Assembly (NCBI RefSeq): GCF_006715565.1
Contig: NZ_VFNL01000001.1
Location: 992,001 to 1,056,000 of the forward strand
Origin: Microbacterium sp. SLBN-154
Lineage (GTDB): Bacteria > Actinomycetota > Actinomycetes > Actinomycetales > Microbacteriaceae
DNA length: 64,000 nt
Direction of reading: 5' to 3'
In this document: in pieces, positions 26,020-34,403 of the stretch
Numbering within the stretch: the first letter of the stretch is position 1
How the letters are laid out: every line of letters begins with the position of its first letter
The notes under the pieces: model-generated
What the model saw: the letters and a program-made list of their open reading frames with translations, nothing else
Told to the model about the DNA's origin: nothing
Databases searched by the model: none
Translations under genes and position numbers: made by a program

Positions 26020-26040
26020 CCGGGCTCTAGGTCTTGCGGA

Positions 26041-26943
26041 TCACGCGCCGTCCATCCGCATGCTGTCCCCGCCGGGGCCGCTCGTGCCCGAGCCTGCTCC
26101 CGCCTTCCTGCTCCGCCGCGAGAGGACGATCCATGTGATGACGATCGCGAGGATCAGCACGACGAGCGCGATGATGATCCCGATCAGAAGGCCCGAGTCA
26201 CCGCCTGCCGGCTCCGGCGTCGGAGTCGGGGTCGCCGTCGTCGGCGTGGGCGTCGGAGTCGGCGTGGGCGTGGCCGTGACCGTGACATCCACCGATGCGA
26301 GCGGCGTCTCGCCGTCGCCGACCGCGATGACGAGGTCGCCCGCCTCGGTGGCGGTGAGGGTGGTGGTCGCCTCGCCGTTCGTGACGGGTACCTGCGCCGA
26401 CGTTCCGCCGCCGTCGAAGGTGCCGCTCCCGGTGCCGCCCAGTCCGAACGAGGCCTGCTCGAGGCCGCCGAGTCCGGTCGCGGTGACGGTGGTGCTCTCA
26501 CCTGTGTCGATAGATGTGGGGTTCGCGGTGATCGTGACGCCGCCCCCGCCCCCGCCCCCGGTGACGGTGATCTCGACGGTCGCGAGCACGTTCTCACCGT
26601 CGCCGACCGAGATGGTGTTGGTGCCCTCGGCCAGCGCGCTGAGAGTCGCGGTCGCCTCGCCGTTCGAAACGGGCGCCGCGTAGATGCTGTCGTTGTTCTC
26701 GGTGAAGACGGCCGCCGATGGGTCGCCGAGTCCGAAGAACGCCTGCTCGAGGCCGCCGAGTCCGGTCGCGGTGACCACGGTGGTCTCGCCGACCGCGATC
26801 GAGCTCTCCGCCGTCGTCACCTCCGGAGTGCCCGATGCCTGCGCCGCAACGGAACCTCCGAGCGACAGCACCGCAGCGCCGATGCCGGCGAGCAGGGCGA
26901 GCCCGAGGCGACGAGGACGACGGATGACGGAGCTGGATGTCAC
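26041..26943 (-). CDS. Surface protein with two duplicated Ig-like repeats and a C-terminal membrane anchor
   Basis: 300 residues: signal peptide (to about 37), two beta-rich repeats of about 90 residues each, and a TPTPTP linker. A membrane helix at about 253-275 ends in a basic stop (RRSRK). The repeats share GETTVVTATGLGGLEQA and GESTTVTATGLGGLEQA, and a 35-base stretch is identical in both (26453-26487 and 26741-26775, period 288). A poly-Gly run separates the domains. Likely a wall-spanning adhesin or stalk-type protein; no enzymatic motif is visible. Confidence 0.72.
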   Translation of the reverse strand: MTSSSVIRRPRRLGLALLAGIGAAVLSLGGSVAAQASGTPEVTTAESSIAVGETTVVTATGLGGLEQAFFGLGDPSAAVFTENNDSIYAAPVSNGEATATLSALAEGTNTISVGDGENVLATVEITVTGGGGGGGVTITANPTSIDTGESTTVTATGLGGLEQASFGLGGTGSGTFDGGGTSAQVPVTNGEATTTLTATEAGDLVIAVGDGETPLASVDVTVTATPTPTPTPTPTTATPTPTPEPAGGDSGLLIGIIIALVVLILAIVITWIVLSRRSRKAGAGSGTSGPGGDSMRMDGA

Positions 26944-27114
26944 GGTGGGGCTCGCTCTCTGGCGCCAGGTGGCGTGCGTCGAACGCTACACCCGCACACC
27001 GACGTCGGGATAGCAACTCCTGGCGGTGCATCCGCGACCGGCCTACCGTGAGAACAACCTGGTGAGCGCTCGGTGTCCTGGCGGAGCGTTCGATGCCACG
27101 AGCAAGGAGTCACG

Positions 27115-27945
27115 ATGTCCGGCAAGACTGCGTCTCACACGACCACCGAGCCCACGACCCGCACCCGGGCCATCGCGCGTCAGGTGATCATCCTCGTCAG
27201 CTCGATCCTCGCGATCGTGGCCGCTTTCATCGGCTCGGGGGTGTTCTTCGGCACTCCGATCCAAGAGGCCGCGGGCGGGTTCCTCAACTCCGACTCCACC
27301 CTGATCGCCCCCGGCACCGGGGCGTTCCGCATCTGGAGCGTCATTTACACCGGCATGCTGGCCTACGCGATCTGGCAGGCCCTGCCCGCGCAGCGCTTCG
27401 ATGAGCGGCAGCAGCGGATCGGCTGGTGGGTCGCCGCATCCCTCATCCTCAACGCCGTCTGGATCGGCGTCGTGCAGCTGAACCTGCTGGCACTCAGCCT
27501 TCCCGTGATCGCCCTGCTTCTCGTGGTGCTGTGCCGGATCTTCGTGATCCTGCGTCAGACGCGCCCGAAGAACAAGGTCGAGGTCGTCGTCGCCGACGGC
27601 GCGATCGGCCTCTATCTCGGCTGGGTCATCATCGCCACCGCCGCGAACGCGACCGCGATCTTCTACGCGGTCGGCTTCGACGGCTTCGGCATCGCGCCGG
27701 AGGTGTGGTCGTCGTTCGTGCTCGCCGTCGCTGCGGCGGTCGGCATCGCTCTGGCCTTCTGGGGTGGCGGACGCATCGCTCCGGCGCTGTCGCTCACCTG
27801 GGGTATCGCGTGGGTCGCCATCGCGCGCTTCACCGACGAGCCCTCCTCGCCCCCGACGGGCGTGGCGGCGATCATCGCCGTCGCCCTGATCGTCATCGCG
27901 ACCGTCGTCGCCCGCGTGCGGCACGACCGCGCGGTGCGTCGCTGA
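27115..27945 (+). CDS. TspO/MBR-related membrane protein
   Basis: 276 residues with about eight hydrophobic helices. The block FRIWSVIYTGMLAYAIWQALP followed by GWWVAASLILNAVWI resembles the tryptophan-rich TspO/MBR motif (WxxxW...N), though the protein is longer than the 160-residue TspO. The ATG at 27115 has AAGGAG seven bases upstream. It may bind tetrapyrroles or lipids like TspO; this is inference from motif spacing only. Confidence 0.62.
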   Translation: MSGKTASHTTTEPTTRTRAIARQVIILVSSILAIVAAFIGSGVFFGTPIQEAAGGFLNSDSTLIAPGTGAFRIWSVIYTGMLAYAIWQALPAQRFDERQQRIGWWVAASLILNAVWIGVVQLNLLALSLPVIALLLVVLCRIFVILRQTRPKNKVEVVVADGAIGLYLGWVIIATAANATAIFYAVGFDGFGIAPEVWSSFVLAVAAAVGIALAFWGGGRIAPALSLTWGIAWVAIARFTDEPSSPPTGVAAIIAVALIVIATVVARVRHDRAVRR

Positions 27946-27958
27946 CGTCGGCTCGTCC

Positions 27959-28165
27959 CTATCGACCGTCCTCGGCCTCGTCGCCGGACTCCGGGGCCGA
28001 GCGTGCGTCGAGGGCTGCGCCGATCGCGATGCCGAACACCAACCCGAGCCCCGTCCCGATCGCGATGTTGTCGAACAGCAGCATGCCGATGACCGCGCCG
28101 AAGGGCAGGCCGAGAGCGATCCCCAGGCCGATGCCGTTTCGCGACTTCTTTCTCTCAACCGCCAT
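27959..28165 (-). CDS. Small glycine-zipper membrane protein
   Basis: 68 residues: a basic start (MAVERKKSRNG), two hydrophobic stretches with regular glycines (GIGLGIALGLPFGAVIG and GLGLVFGIAIGAA) and an acidic tail. The pattern is a glycine-zipper hairpin. Not a named family. A TAGGCT box six bases upstream of the ATG supports leaderless expression and that this is a real gene. Confidence 0.65.
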   Translation of the reverse strand: MAVERKKSRNGIGLGIALGLPFGAVIGMLLFDNIAIGTGLGLVFGIAIGAALDARSAPESGDEAEDGR

Positions 28166-28171
28166 CCGGCG

Positions 28172-28177
28172 AGCCTA
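28172..28177 (-). promoter_or_regulatory. Leaderless -10 box (TAGGCT on the minus strand)
   Basis: Reads TAGGCT, six bases, then the ATG at 28165 on the minus strand. Confidence 0.55.
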
Positions 28178-28234
28178 GCCGTCCGCCTCCGCACGCATGC
28201 CGGTCAGCGGAGGAACTCCTGATGCTGCTACATT

Positions 28235-28249
28235 GTGAATATCATTCAC
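28235..28249. promoter_or_regulatory. Likely MarR operator
   Basis: GTGAAT-ATC-ATTCAC, a perfect inverted repeat, lies 13 bases before the ATG of the SnoaL-like gene. The MarR-type repressor gene is second in the operon, so autoregulation is likely. Confidence 0.65.
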
Positions 28250-28262
28250 GAAAGGCAGCACC

Positions 28263-28703
28263 ATGGCGGAATCGACACACCCGAACATCACCCGGTTACG
28301 CACCGGCCTCGACCTCGTCGCCGCCGGCCGGTCGGATGAGGTCGTGGCCCTCCTCACCGATGACTTCCGCATCACCGTGCACGGTGCCCCCGAGACTCTC
28401 GTCGGCCGCGAGGCCTGGCTCGGCAATGTCGCGATCATGAATGCGTCCTTCTCAGACCTGACGCTCGACATCCGTCACGAGCTCGCCGCGGGCGACCTCG
28501 TCGCATTCAACATCACGTACACAGCTCGCCATACGGGCGATTTCCTGGGGATTCCCGCCACGGGCCGCACGGTCTCGTGGCAGAGCCTGGAGCACTACCG
28601 GGTGAGCGACGGGCTCATCGCGGAGGAGTGGATCGCCTCCGATATCGGCACTCTCCTGGGCCAGCTCACCCCGCAGTCCGACCCGTCGAGTGAGGACGCA
28701 TGA
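28263..28703 (+). CDS. SnoaL/NTF2-like polyketide cyclase-family protein
   Basis: 146 residues of the NTF2-like alpha+beta cone fold. LRTGLDLVAAGRSDEVVALLTDDF is the first helix-strand, and DLVAFNITYTARHTGDFLGIPATGR is the SnoaL signature with the typical G-D-F-x-G-I-P turn. Members isomerise or cyclise small molecules, or are non-catalytic binders. GAAAGG precedes the ATG by about 8 bases. It overlaps the MarR gene by 4 bases (ATGA). Confidence 0.8.
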   Translation: MAESTHPNITRLRTGLDLVAAGRSDEVVALLTDDFRITVHGAPETLVGREAWLGNVAIMNASFSDLTLDIRHELAAGDLVAFNITYTARHTGDFLGIPATGRTVSWQSLEHYRVSDGLIAEEWIASDIGTLLGQLTPQSDPSSEDA

Positions 28704-29158
28704 CGAGCGACGCCTTGCGCATCCTCGACGGTGTGATGCGCCTCGCGGACCTGGTTCAGCGCGACATGGCCGAACCCTTCGCCGGCACGTCGTTGACAAT
28801 GTCTCGGGCGGCGCTCCTCTGGGTTCTCCGATCGACGGGACCGTCGACGCAGCAGGCGCTCGCGACGGCGCTGGAGGTCAGTCCCCGCAACGTCACCGGA
28901 CTCGTCGACGCGCTGGAGACGAGCGGCCACGTCGAGCGTGCACCCCACCCGACCGATCGACGGGCGACGCTCGTCACGCTCACCGACCTCGGACTCGATG
29001 TCGTGCAGCAGATGGTCGCGCAGCGCGAGCAGATGGCCGATGATCTCGTCGCCGAACTCGCGTCGGCCGAAAAGGAAGCTCTCGGCGCAGGCCTGGAGAA
29101 GCTGGCGAATCGCTACGAGACCATGCTGGCGGTTCGTGAGCGGAAGGACTCCCCGTGA
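28700..29158 (+). CDS. MarR-family transcriptional regulator
   Basis: 152 residues with the winged HTH: QQALATALEVSPRNVTGLVDALE is the HTH region and HPTDRRATLVTLTDLG the wing. It overlaps both neighbours (ATGA with the SnoaL gene, GTGA with the next), so the three form one operon. The dyad upstream of the first gene is the probable target. Confidence 0.85.
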   Translation: MTSDALRILDGVMRLADLVQRDMAEPFAGTSLTMSRAALLWVLRSTGPSTQQALATALEVSPRNVTGLVDALETSGHVERAPHPTDRRATLVTLTDLGLDVVQQMVAQREQMADDLVAELASAEKEALGAGLEKLANRYETMLAVRERKDSP

Positions 29159-29865
29159 CCTCCGCATCCGTCCCGACGTCAGCGGCTGCCCCAGAGCCGG
29201 CGACTCCGGGTCCCGCCTTCCCCGCCGAGACGCGAGCCGATCGTGCGAAGCGCCTCGCACGTCGTGCGACCCAGATGGAGGCTGCCGGCTGGGTCAGTCT
29301 GGCGCGACTCGTCTTCTTGCGGCCGCGCGTCCCCGCGGGAGCGGTCGCGGTGCCGTACCACCGGCCGGTCACCGGCATCCTCACGATCTTCATCGTGCTG
29401 TCAGCGCTCGAGGTGCCGATCATCGATCTGATCGTGCATCCCTGGCCGTTCGTGCGCATTCCCCTTCTGATCCTCGGGATCTGGGGTGTCGTCTTCATGC
29501 TCGGGATGCTGGCGGGCTACGTCACTCGTCCGCACGCCGTCGGTGCGGGCGGCCTTCGCATCCGTCAGAGCACCGACCTCGAGATCGCGCTCAGCTGGGA
29601 CGACGTCCTCTCGGTCGCCCGCCGGCGCGAAGTCCGGCACAGGGGCCCGAAGTTCACGCCCGGACGCACGGATGATGCGTGGACCGTGCACCTGCCGATG
29701 CAGGATGAGACCAACCTCTCGGTCAAGCTCGAGCGTCCGATCGAGGTGGCGATGCCGCAGGGTGTTGTTCGCATCGACGAGATCCGCTTCTGGGCCGACG
29801 ATCCGACGGCCTTCATGGATGCCGCGCGTCCGCACCTCGAGGCTGCGCCTGCGTCCGCTGCGTGA
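29155..29865 (+). CDS. Membrane protein of unknown function with a soluble C-terminal domain
   Basis: 236 residues: a polar N-terminus, two closely spaced membrane helices (about 72-90 and 97-118), and a beta-rich cytoplasmic domain of about 110 residues with LRIRQSTDLEIALSWDDVLSV reminiscent of bacterial PH-like domains. GTG at 29155 overlaps the MarR stop (GTGA). The function is unknown, but coupling to the MarR/SnoaL genes places it in the same response. Confidence 0.65.
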   Translation: MTSASVPTSAAAPEPATPGPAFPAETRADRAKRLARRATQMEAAGWVSLARLVFLRPRVPAGAVAVPYHRPVTGILTIFIVLSALEVPIIDLIVHPWPFVRIPLLILGIWGVVFMLGMLAGYVTRPHAVGAGGLRIRQSTDLEIALSWDDVLSVARRREVRHRGPKFTPGRTDDAWTVHLPMQDETNLSVKLERPIEVAMPQGVVRIDEIRFWADDPTAFMDAARPHLEAAPASAA

Positions 29866-29867
29866 TC

Positions 29868-30020
29868 GAGAAAGTGGCCCCCTCGAGCGCACGTCTGGCG
29901 AGGGGCGCTCGAGGGGGCCGGACTGCACGGGCAGGCGGCGAAACGGGGGAGTTCGCGCGTCACCGCACGCGGGGGGAGCGTGCGGGCGTTGCCTGACCGG
30001 GGGAGTCCTCACCCAGCCTA
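29868..30020 (-). ncRNA. Putative C-rich-loop small RNA A (6C-like)
   Basis: Minus-strand element. TAGGCT (30020-30015) is a -10 box, putting the 5' end near 30008. Then come a weak hairpin with ACUCCCCC, an 8-bp stem at 29963-29985 closing a UCCCCCC loop, and a 6-bp stem at 29938-29956 (one bulged U) closing UCCCCC. Last is a 15-bp terminator stem at 29876-29919 followed by ACTTTCT. C-rich loops plus an intrinsic terminator are the architecture of the actinobacterial 6C RNA, whose loops pair with G-rich mRNA sites. Homologous to the element at 43341-43488. No protein is plausible here. Confidence 0.6.
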
Positions 30021-30115
30021 GGCCTGCATCCTGAGAGCGACGGAGCGCACACGGGCCTGTTCGCGCATTTGCGGTAAATCGGATGCGCCGGGGCCAGCCC
30101 GTGCTTCCGCGCGTG

Positions 30116-30283
30116 TCAGTGCGTGGGTGCGCTGCGCGCCGAGATCGCCCGGGCGGGCGCGACGGGGCGCTCGTGCTGATCGGCGACGGAGATGCTGCGG
30201 CCTACGAGCAGGCCTGCGGTGATCGAGAGAGCTATCCAGGCAACGACGGCGACGATCGCGATGACGAGGAGGGTGGTGACCAT
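30116..30283 (-). CDS. Small single-pass membrane protein
   Basis: 55 residues: one membrane helix at about 2-28 (TTLLVIAIVAVVAWIALSI...) and a basic, Ala/Pro-rich tail. The ATG at 30283 has GGAG seven bases upstream (AAGGAGAGTCTT), strong support for such a small gene. No family recognised. Confidence 0.65.
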   Translation of the reverse strand: MVTTLLVIAIVAVVAWIALSITAGLLVGRSISVADQHERPVAPARAISARSAPTH

Positions 30284-30429
30284 AAGACTCTCCTTCGAGT
30301 CTCGGTGGTGCTTCCGGACGGGTTGCGACCCACGATAGGGCCGCCGTGGGCAGGCGGGTCGCTCATTGAGCCAGTCCTGTGGAAATGTTGAGGAACCCCG
30401 TACGCCGACGATCGGTGGGTGTGCCCGGA

Positions 30430-30446
30430 CGACAACGGTTTTGTCG
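30430..30446. promoter_or_regulatory. 17-base dyad upstream of the DUF4442 gene
   Basis: CGACAA-CGGTT-TTGTCG, a perfect 6-base inverted repeat about 30 bases before the ATG at 30476. Possible regulator site; no partner identified. Confidence 0.4.
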
Positions 30447-30475
30447 CCGCGGGGGGTGGCTTCGACAATCGGTGG

Positions 30476-30955
30476 ATGCGCGTCACACCTCGCACGTTGG
30501 CTTGGGGCATGAGTCTCTGGCCGCCGAACCTCTTCAGCGGCATCCGAGTGCGGCGTTTCGCCGACGACTGGACGGAGGCGGTCGTCGAACTGCACGTCAA
30601 TCGCTTCACGCGGAATTATGTGGGCACGGCGTTTGGGGGATCGATGTCGGCGATGACCGATCCGTACTTCTTCATGCTGGTGATGCATCAGCTGGGGCGC
30701 GACTACGTCGTCTGGGATACCCGCGGTGAGATCGAGTTCCTCAAGCCCGGTCGCGGCGTGCTGACGGCACGCTTCTGCGTTGCGCCCGAGCAGGTCGCCG
30801 AGCTTCGTGCCCGCGCGGCCGGCGGCGCGAAGGTTCGCGAGTGGTTCGAGACGACGATCACCGACGAGAGCGGCGACGTGGTCGCCCGCAGCCGCCGAGA
30901 GGTGTTCGTGCGCGAGAAGCGGCGCGTCACCCATTCTCAACTCGCTGGAGCCTGA
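30476..30955 (+). CDS. DUF4442 hotdog-fold (thioesterase-like) protein
   Basis: 159 residues of the PaaI/YiiD-type hotdog superfamily: LWPPNLFSGIRVRRFADDW, then NRFTRNYVGTAFGGSMSAMTDPYFFMLV, where the long hotdog helix starts, and GEIEFLKPGRGVLTA strands. DUF4442 proteins lack a clearly defined substrate; acyl-CoA hydrolysis is the default suggestion. ATG 30476 is preferred, though an in-frame GTG lies at 30419. Confidence 0.75.
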   Translation: MRVTPRTLAWGMSLWPPNLFSGIRVRRFADDWTEAVVELHVNRFTRNYVGTAFGGSMSAMTDPYFFMLVMHQLGRDYVVWDTRGEIEFLKPGRGVLTARFCVAPEQVAELRARAAGGAKVREWFETTITDESGDVVARSRREVFVREKRRVTHSQLAGA

Positions 30956-30969
30956 CCGTCCCGATTCCG

Positions 30970-32337
30970 TCAGAAGGGTGCGACGCCGTATCCGCCGTCG
31001 TCGGTGGGGACGAATGCCACCCGTGAGGGTGGGTGGCTGTCGTACGTCTTTCCGCCGGGGCTGGTGAACTTTAGGATGCCGCCGGGGAGCTGTTCGACGT
31101 GCCAGTTTGTCGCGTGCTTCAGGGTGTGGTGTCTGGCGCATTCGTTGCAGAGGTTGTCATTGCAACTCTTCCCGCCCAGGGCGAAGTCCTTCGAGTGGTC
31201 GATATGGCAGAGCTTCGCCGGCCTTCGGCACCCTGGGGTTCGACACGTGACATCTCGCGCGTTCACGTATCGGGTTTGAGATGGATGCAGCTGATACCTG
31301 TCCACCGCGGTCACGACCCCGCTGATCGGGTCGGTCATCACCCGTTCCCAGATCCTCGCGGTGCCCGCCATGCGTCTGGCGGTCTCTGGGTCGACGGGGG
31401 TGACCCCGTTCAGCTCCGCCCCCGACTTCGTCACCCCCGTCAACGTGGTGATGGGGATGGTGATCTGCACCTCAGCCCGAATCGCGCCGAGCCCGCCGGT
31501 GGTGGGGTCGGTGGGGTCGATCACCGGGGACCCGGCGAGGAGCATGTCCAGGGCGAGGTCGCAGCGGATCTCATCCAGCGACCGGTCATCGAACCACGGC
31601 TCGGTGTCCTCGGTGGGTGCGGCATCTCCACCGTTCTGTTCAGCCTCGGCCTTTGCGGCCGCGTGTGCGCGTCGCTTCTCCCGGTCCACGGTCTTGATCT
31701 CGGTGCCCTGGCCCGTCAGTCGGTGGTACACCCCGTGGACGTAGACGTTCCCGCCCAGGATCGTCAACGTCGACAGGGTGTCATCCAGGTCAGTGACCCA
31801 CACCCGCCGCTCCCGTATCGCGGTGTCGTGTCGTTCCTGCAACGGCCGCGGGTCCAACACCGCGGCGCGTTGGATGGCGTACTTCTTCGTCCGCGGCACC
31901 GTCTGCCGCTCCGCCTCGGCCAACACGATCCGCTCGAACGACGCCCGATCCGTAGCATCCTCGATCACCCGCCCGGCGTCCTGGATCACCTGCGCATGCG
32001 CCCGCGACACCCGCCCCTCCACCAACGCCGCCATCGTCTGAGGGAACAACTCGATCAACTCATACGCGTCATGCATCTGCGATTGCATCGACCGGTCATT
32101 GACCCGCACCGCCATCCCGAGCTCGAGCGCCATCGACCGCAACGGCATGTCCCGCTCCCTGGACGACACCGACCCCACCCGCGACCGCTGCTCGAGTGTC
32201 AGCGCGTACGCGTCCGCGAGCAGCCGGGTCTTCCTGGCCGCAAGCTTCGCCTCCGCCCGCTGCAGCTTCGCCAGCTCATCCGCGAACACCCCGGCGCGCT
32301 TATCCTCCGCCCGCCGCCGCTTCTCATCCGCGTCCAC
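30970..32337 (-). CDS. DUF222 protein with C-terminal HNH endonuclease domain
   Basis: 455 residues. The N-terminal ~300 form the helical DUF222 region (13E12-repeat family). The C-terminal HNH domain reads CRTPGCRRPAKLCHIDH, then NLCNECARHHTLKH, keeping the HNH histidines and two CxxC zinc pairs. These genes are highly multicopy in Microbacteriaceae and usually stand alone, as here. GTG 32337 begins VDADEKRRRAED. The biological role is unsettled. Confidence 0.87.
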   Translation of the reverse strand: MDADEKRRRAEDKRAGVFADELAKLQRAEAKLAARKTRLLADAYALTLEQRSRVGSVSSRERDMPLRSMALELGMAVRVNDRSMQSQMHDAYELIELFPQTMAALVEGRVSRAHAQVIQDAGRVIEDATDRASFERIVLAEAERQTVPRTKKYAIQRAAVLDPRPLQERHDTAIRERRVWVTDLDDTLSTLTILGGNVYVHGVYHRLTGQGTEIKTVDREKRRAHAAAKAEAEQNGGDAAPTEDTEPWFDDRSLDEIRCDLALDMLLAGSPVIDPTDPTTGGLGAIRAEVQITIPITTLTGVTKSGAELNGVTPVDPETARRMAGTARIWERVMTDPISGVVTAVDRYQLHPSQTRYVNARDVTCRTPGCRRPAKLCHIDHSKDFALGGKSCNDNLCNECARHHTLKHATNWHVEQLPGGILKFTSPGGKTYDSHPPSRVAFVPTDDGGYGVAPF

Positions 32338-32543
32338 TGGAAACCCCGTCTCGATGACCTACCCACATCATCGCAGAGGGTTCCGACATTGACCTCCGGA
32401 GGCATAGCACTCGTGTAGAACTAATGTTCCAAGAAGATCCCATTCCACCCCTCACCCCCCACGCCCGACCCCTGACGAATGTCACCCCAGAAGGTGTCAC
32501 CCCGACACTGCCGCCGCGCGCCGACATCCGGTGCGATGGACTC

Positions 32544-33203
32544 ATGCCCACTCACACCCCCTCGTGGCGCACCCGCCTCGCCGAGCGTCGCGCGAAGCCC
32601 GGCGACGGGCGCCCGCTCCCGCCGTTCCGCTGGTGGCAGACCCTCGGGCGCTCGCTGTTCCTCCTTGACCTCGCCACCGCCGAGGGCGCGAGAACCACCT
32701 TCGCCGTCGATGTGCGCCAGCTCGGCGACCGCGACGATGGAGTGGTCCGCGCGCGCCTCTACCGCGACGGCCGTCAGACGGCGGTGTCGAAGCTCCCCGC
32801 GAGGTTCGCCGTCCCGGGCGGCCACATCGAGGTCGCCGCGCGCGCCTCCGGATTGCGGCGCTGCCATTTCGTTCCGGATGCCGGTGAGGAGCGTCAACTC
32901 ACCCCGCACCCTCGCTCGGCCGAAGGCCTGCGGGCGCGTCTTCATCACCGATATCCGGTCCTGAGTACCGTGATCGGCGTCATCGCTACACTCGTCGTGC
33001 TCGTCGGCGTGTGCATCACGGTGCCGCAGATCATCGAGACGATCTCGCAGGTGCCGGCGATCGCCGACAGTATCGGGACGTTCGCGTCTCCGATTCATCT
33101 CCCGCCCGCCCTGAACGTCATCGTCACCATCGCCGTGGTCCTCGCCAGCACCGAGCGCGCCCTCCGCCTGCGCTCGTCGTGGCTCGACGAGCTGGCCAAC
33201 TGA
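32544..33203 (+). CDS. Hypothetical membrane-associated protein
   Basis: 219 residues. The N-terminal half is a soluble, Arg-rich domain with beta-strand character (TTFAVDVRQLGDRDDGVVRARLYRDGR). Two hydrophobic segments follow at about 140-160 and 187-205. It has the look of a lipid- or carbohydrate-domain protein linked to two membrane helices, but I recognise no family. The start at 32544 lacks a clear RBS. It is 18 bases upstream of the hydrolase gene and may be co-transcribed. Confidence 0.55.
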   Translation: MPTHTPSWRTRLAERRAKPGDGRPLPPFRWWQTLGRSLFLLDLATAEGARTTFAVDVRQLGDRDDGVVRARLYRDGRQTAVSKLPARFAVPGGHIEVAARASGLRRCHFVPDAGEERQLTPHPRSAEGLRARLHHRYPVLSTVIGVIATLVVLVGVCITVPQIIETISQVPAIADSIGTFASPIHLPPALNVIVTIAVVLASTERALRLRSSWLDELAN

Positions 33204-33221
33204 CACAGAAGGAGTGCAGAC

Positions 33222-34379
33222 GTGATAACCGCGTCCCTCGTCCCCGACCTCGTGCTCGGCGCTGTCGAGATCGAGCCGACCGAGCGGGGCCTGCGGCCCC
33301 ACCGCCTGCCGCGCCACGTCCGTGAGCGCGACGCCGACCCGCAGCTGACGCTCATGGAGGCTCAGCCGTCGGGCGTCCGCCTCCGGTTCGTGACCTCCGC
33401 GACCGTGGCGGCGCTCGAGCTGCACACCACCCGCGTGGCCTATCGCGGTTTCGCTCGGCCGCGCGGCGCCGTGGATGTCGTGATCGACGGGGTGCCCGCC
33501 GGCAGCCACGGGCTGTCGGGCGGTGACGCCCTCGAACTCGACCTGCAGACCGGGGCGACGACCCTCGCGTCCGGAGCGCTCGACATCGTCGAGGTGTCGC
33601 TTCCGGCAACAGGGGAGAAGACCGTCGAGCTGTGGTTGCCGCACAACGAGCAGGTCGACATCGTTTCGCTCCGCGCCGACGCCCCCGTGCGACCGGCGCC
33701 GTCAACCGATCCGGTCTGGCTCCATCACGGCAGCTCGATCAGTCACGGCTCGAATGCCGCGACGCCGACCGGCATCTGGCCGGTCGTGGCGGCACGCCGT
33801 GCGGGCGTGCAGCTGCAGAATCTCGGGTTCGGCGGCAGCGCGCTGGTCGATCCGTTCCTGGCGCGTGTGATGCGCGACACGCCCGCCGACCTGATCAGCG
33901 TCAAGCTCGGCATCAACGTGGTGAATCTCGACGGTATGCGTCTGCGCACCTTCGTGCCGACGGTGCACGGGTTCCTCGACACCGTCCGCGACGGTCATCC
34001 CGAGACCCCGCTGCTGCTGGTGTCGCCGATCTTCTGCGGCATCCACGAGAACACCCCCGGTCCCGGAGCGGTCGATCCCGTCGCCGGGGCGGCGGGTGAG
34101 ACCCGCTTCATCGCAACCGGCACGCCGGGAGACACCGCCGCCGGCCGGCTGACCCTCGAGGTCATCCGAGGGGCGCTCGAGAGCGTGGTCGCCGCGCGGT
34201 CCGACGACCCCCACCTGCACTATCTCGACGGCCTCGACCTCTACGGCCCCGAGGATGCCGAAGACCTGCCGCTGCCCGACGATCTCCACCCCGGTCCTGA
34301 GGCGCACGCCCTGATCGGCGCACGCTTCGCCGATCGGATTCTTCGCCCGGGGGGCCCGTTGCGTCCGCAGGAGGCCTGA
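33222..34379 (+). CDS. GDSL/SGNH-type esterase with N-terminal beta-domain
   Basis: 385 residues: an N-terminal jelly-roll-like domain (about 1-160) and a C-terminal SGNH hydrolase domain. Block I reads LHHGSSISHGSNA, with serine in the GDS position. FGGSALV resembles block II, VKLGINVVNL block III with N, and DDLHPGPEAHALIG block V with the catalytic Asp/His. This two-domain form is typical of carbohydrate or polyketide tailoring acyl esterases. The start GTG at 33222 has AAGGAG 8 bases upstream. Confidence 0.78.
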   Translation: MITASLVPDLVLGAVEIEPTERGLRPHRLPRHVRERDADPQLTLMEAQPSGVRLRFVTSATVAALELHTTRVAYRGFARPRGAVDVVIDGVPAGSHGLSGGDALELDLQTGATTLASGALDIVEVSLPATGEKTVELWLPHNEQVDIVSLRADAPVRPAPSTDPVWLHHGSSISHGSNAATPTGIWPVVAARRAGVQLQNLGFGGSALVDPFLARVMRDTPADLISVKLGINVVNLDGMRLRTFVPTVHGFLDTVRDGHPETPLLLVSPIFCGIHENTPGPGAVDPVAGAAGETRFIATGTPGDTAAGRLTLEVIRGALESVVAARSDDPHLHYLDGLDLYGPEDAEDLPLPDDLHPGPEAHALIGARFADRILRPGGPLRPQEA

Positions 34380-34403
34380 GGGCCGGCCTGAACTCCGCGT
34401 CGG

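Noticed and set aside
29876..29919. The GGCCCCCTCGAGCGC stem as a plus-strand terminator of the 29155-29865 gene
   Set aside because: On the plus strand the stem is followed by GGACTGCACG with no T-run; the T-rich tail is on the minus strand.
29401..30012. A 203-codon minus-strand frame over RNA A
   Set aside because: Arg/Pro-rich without domain; hairpins and a terminator explain the 5' part better.
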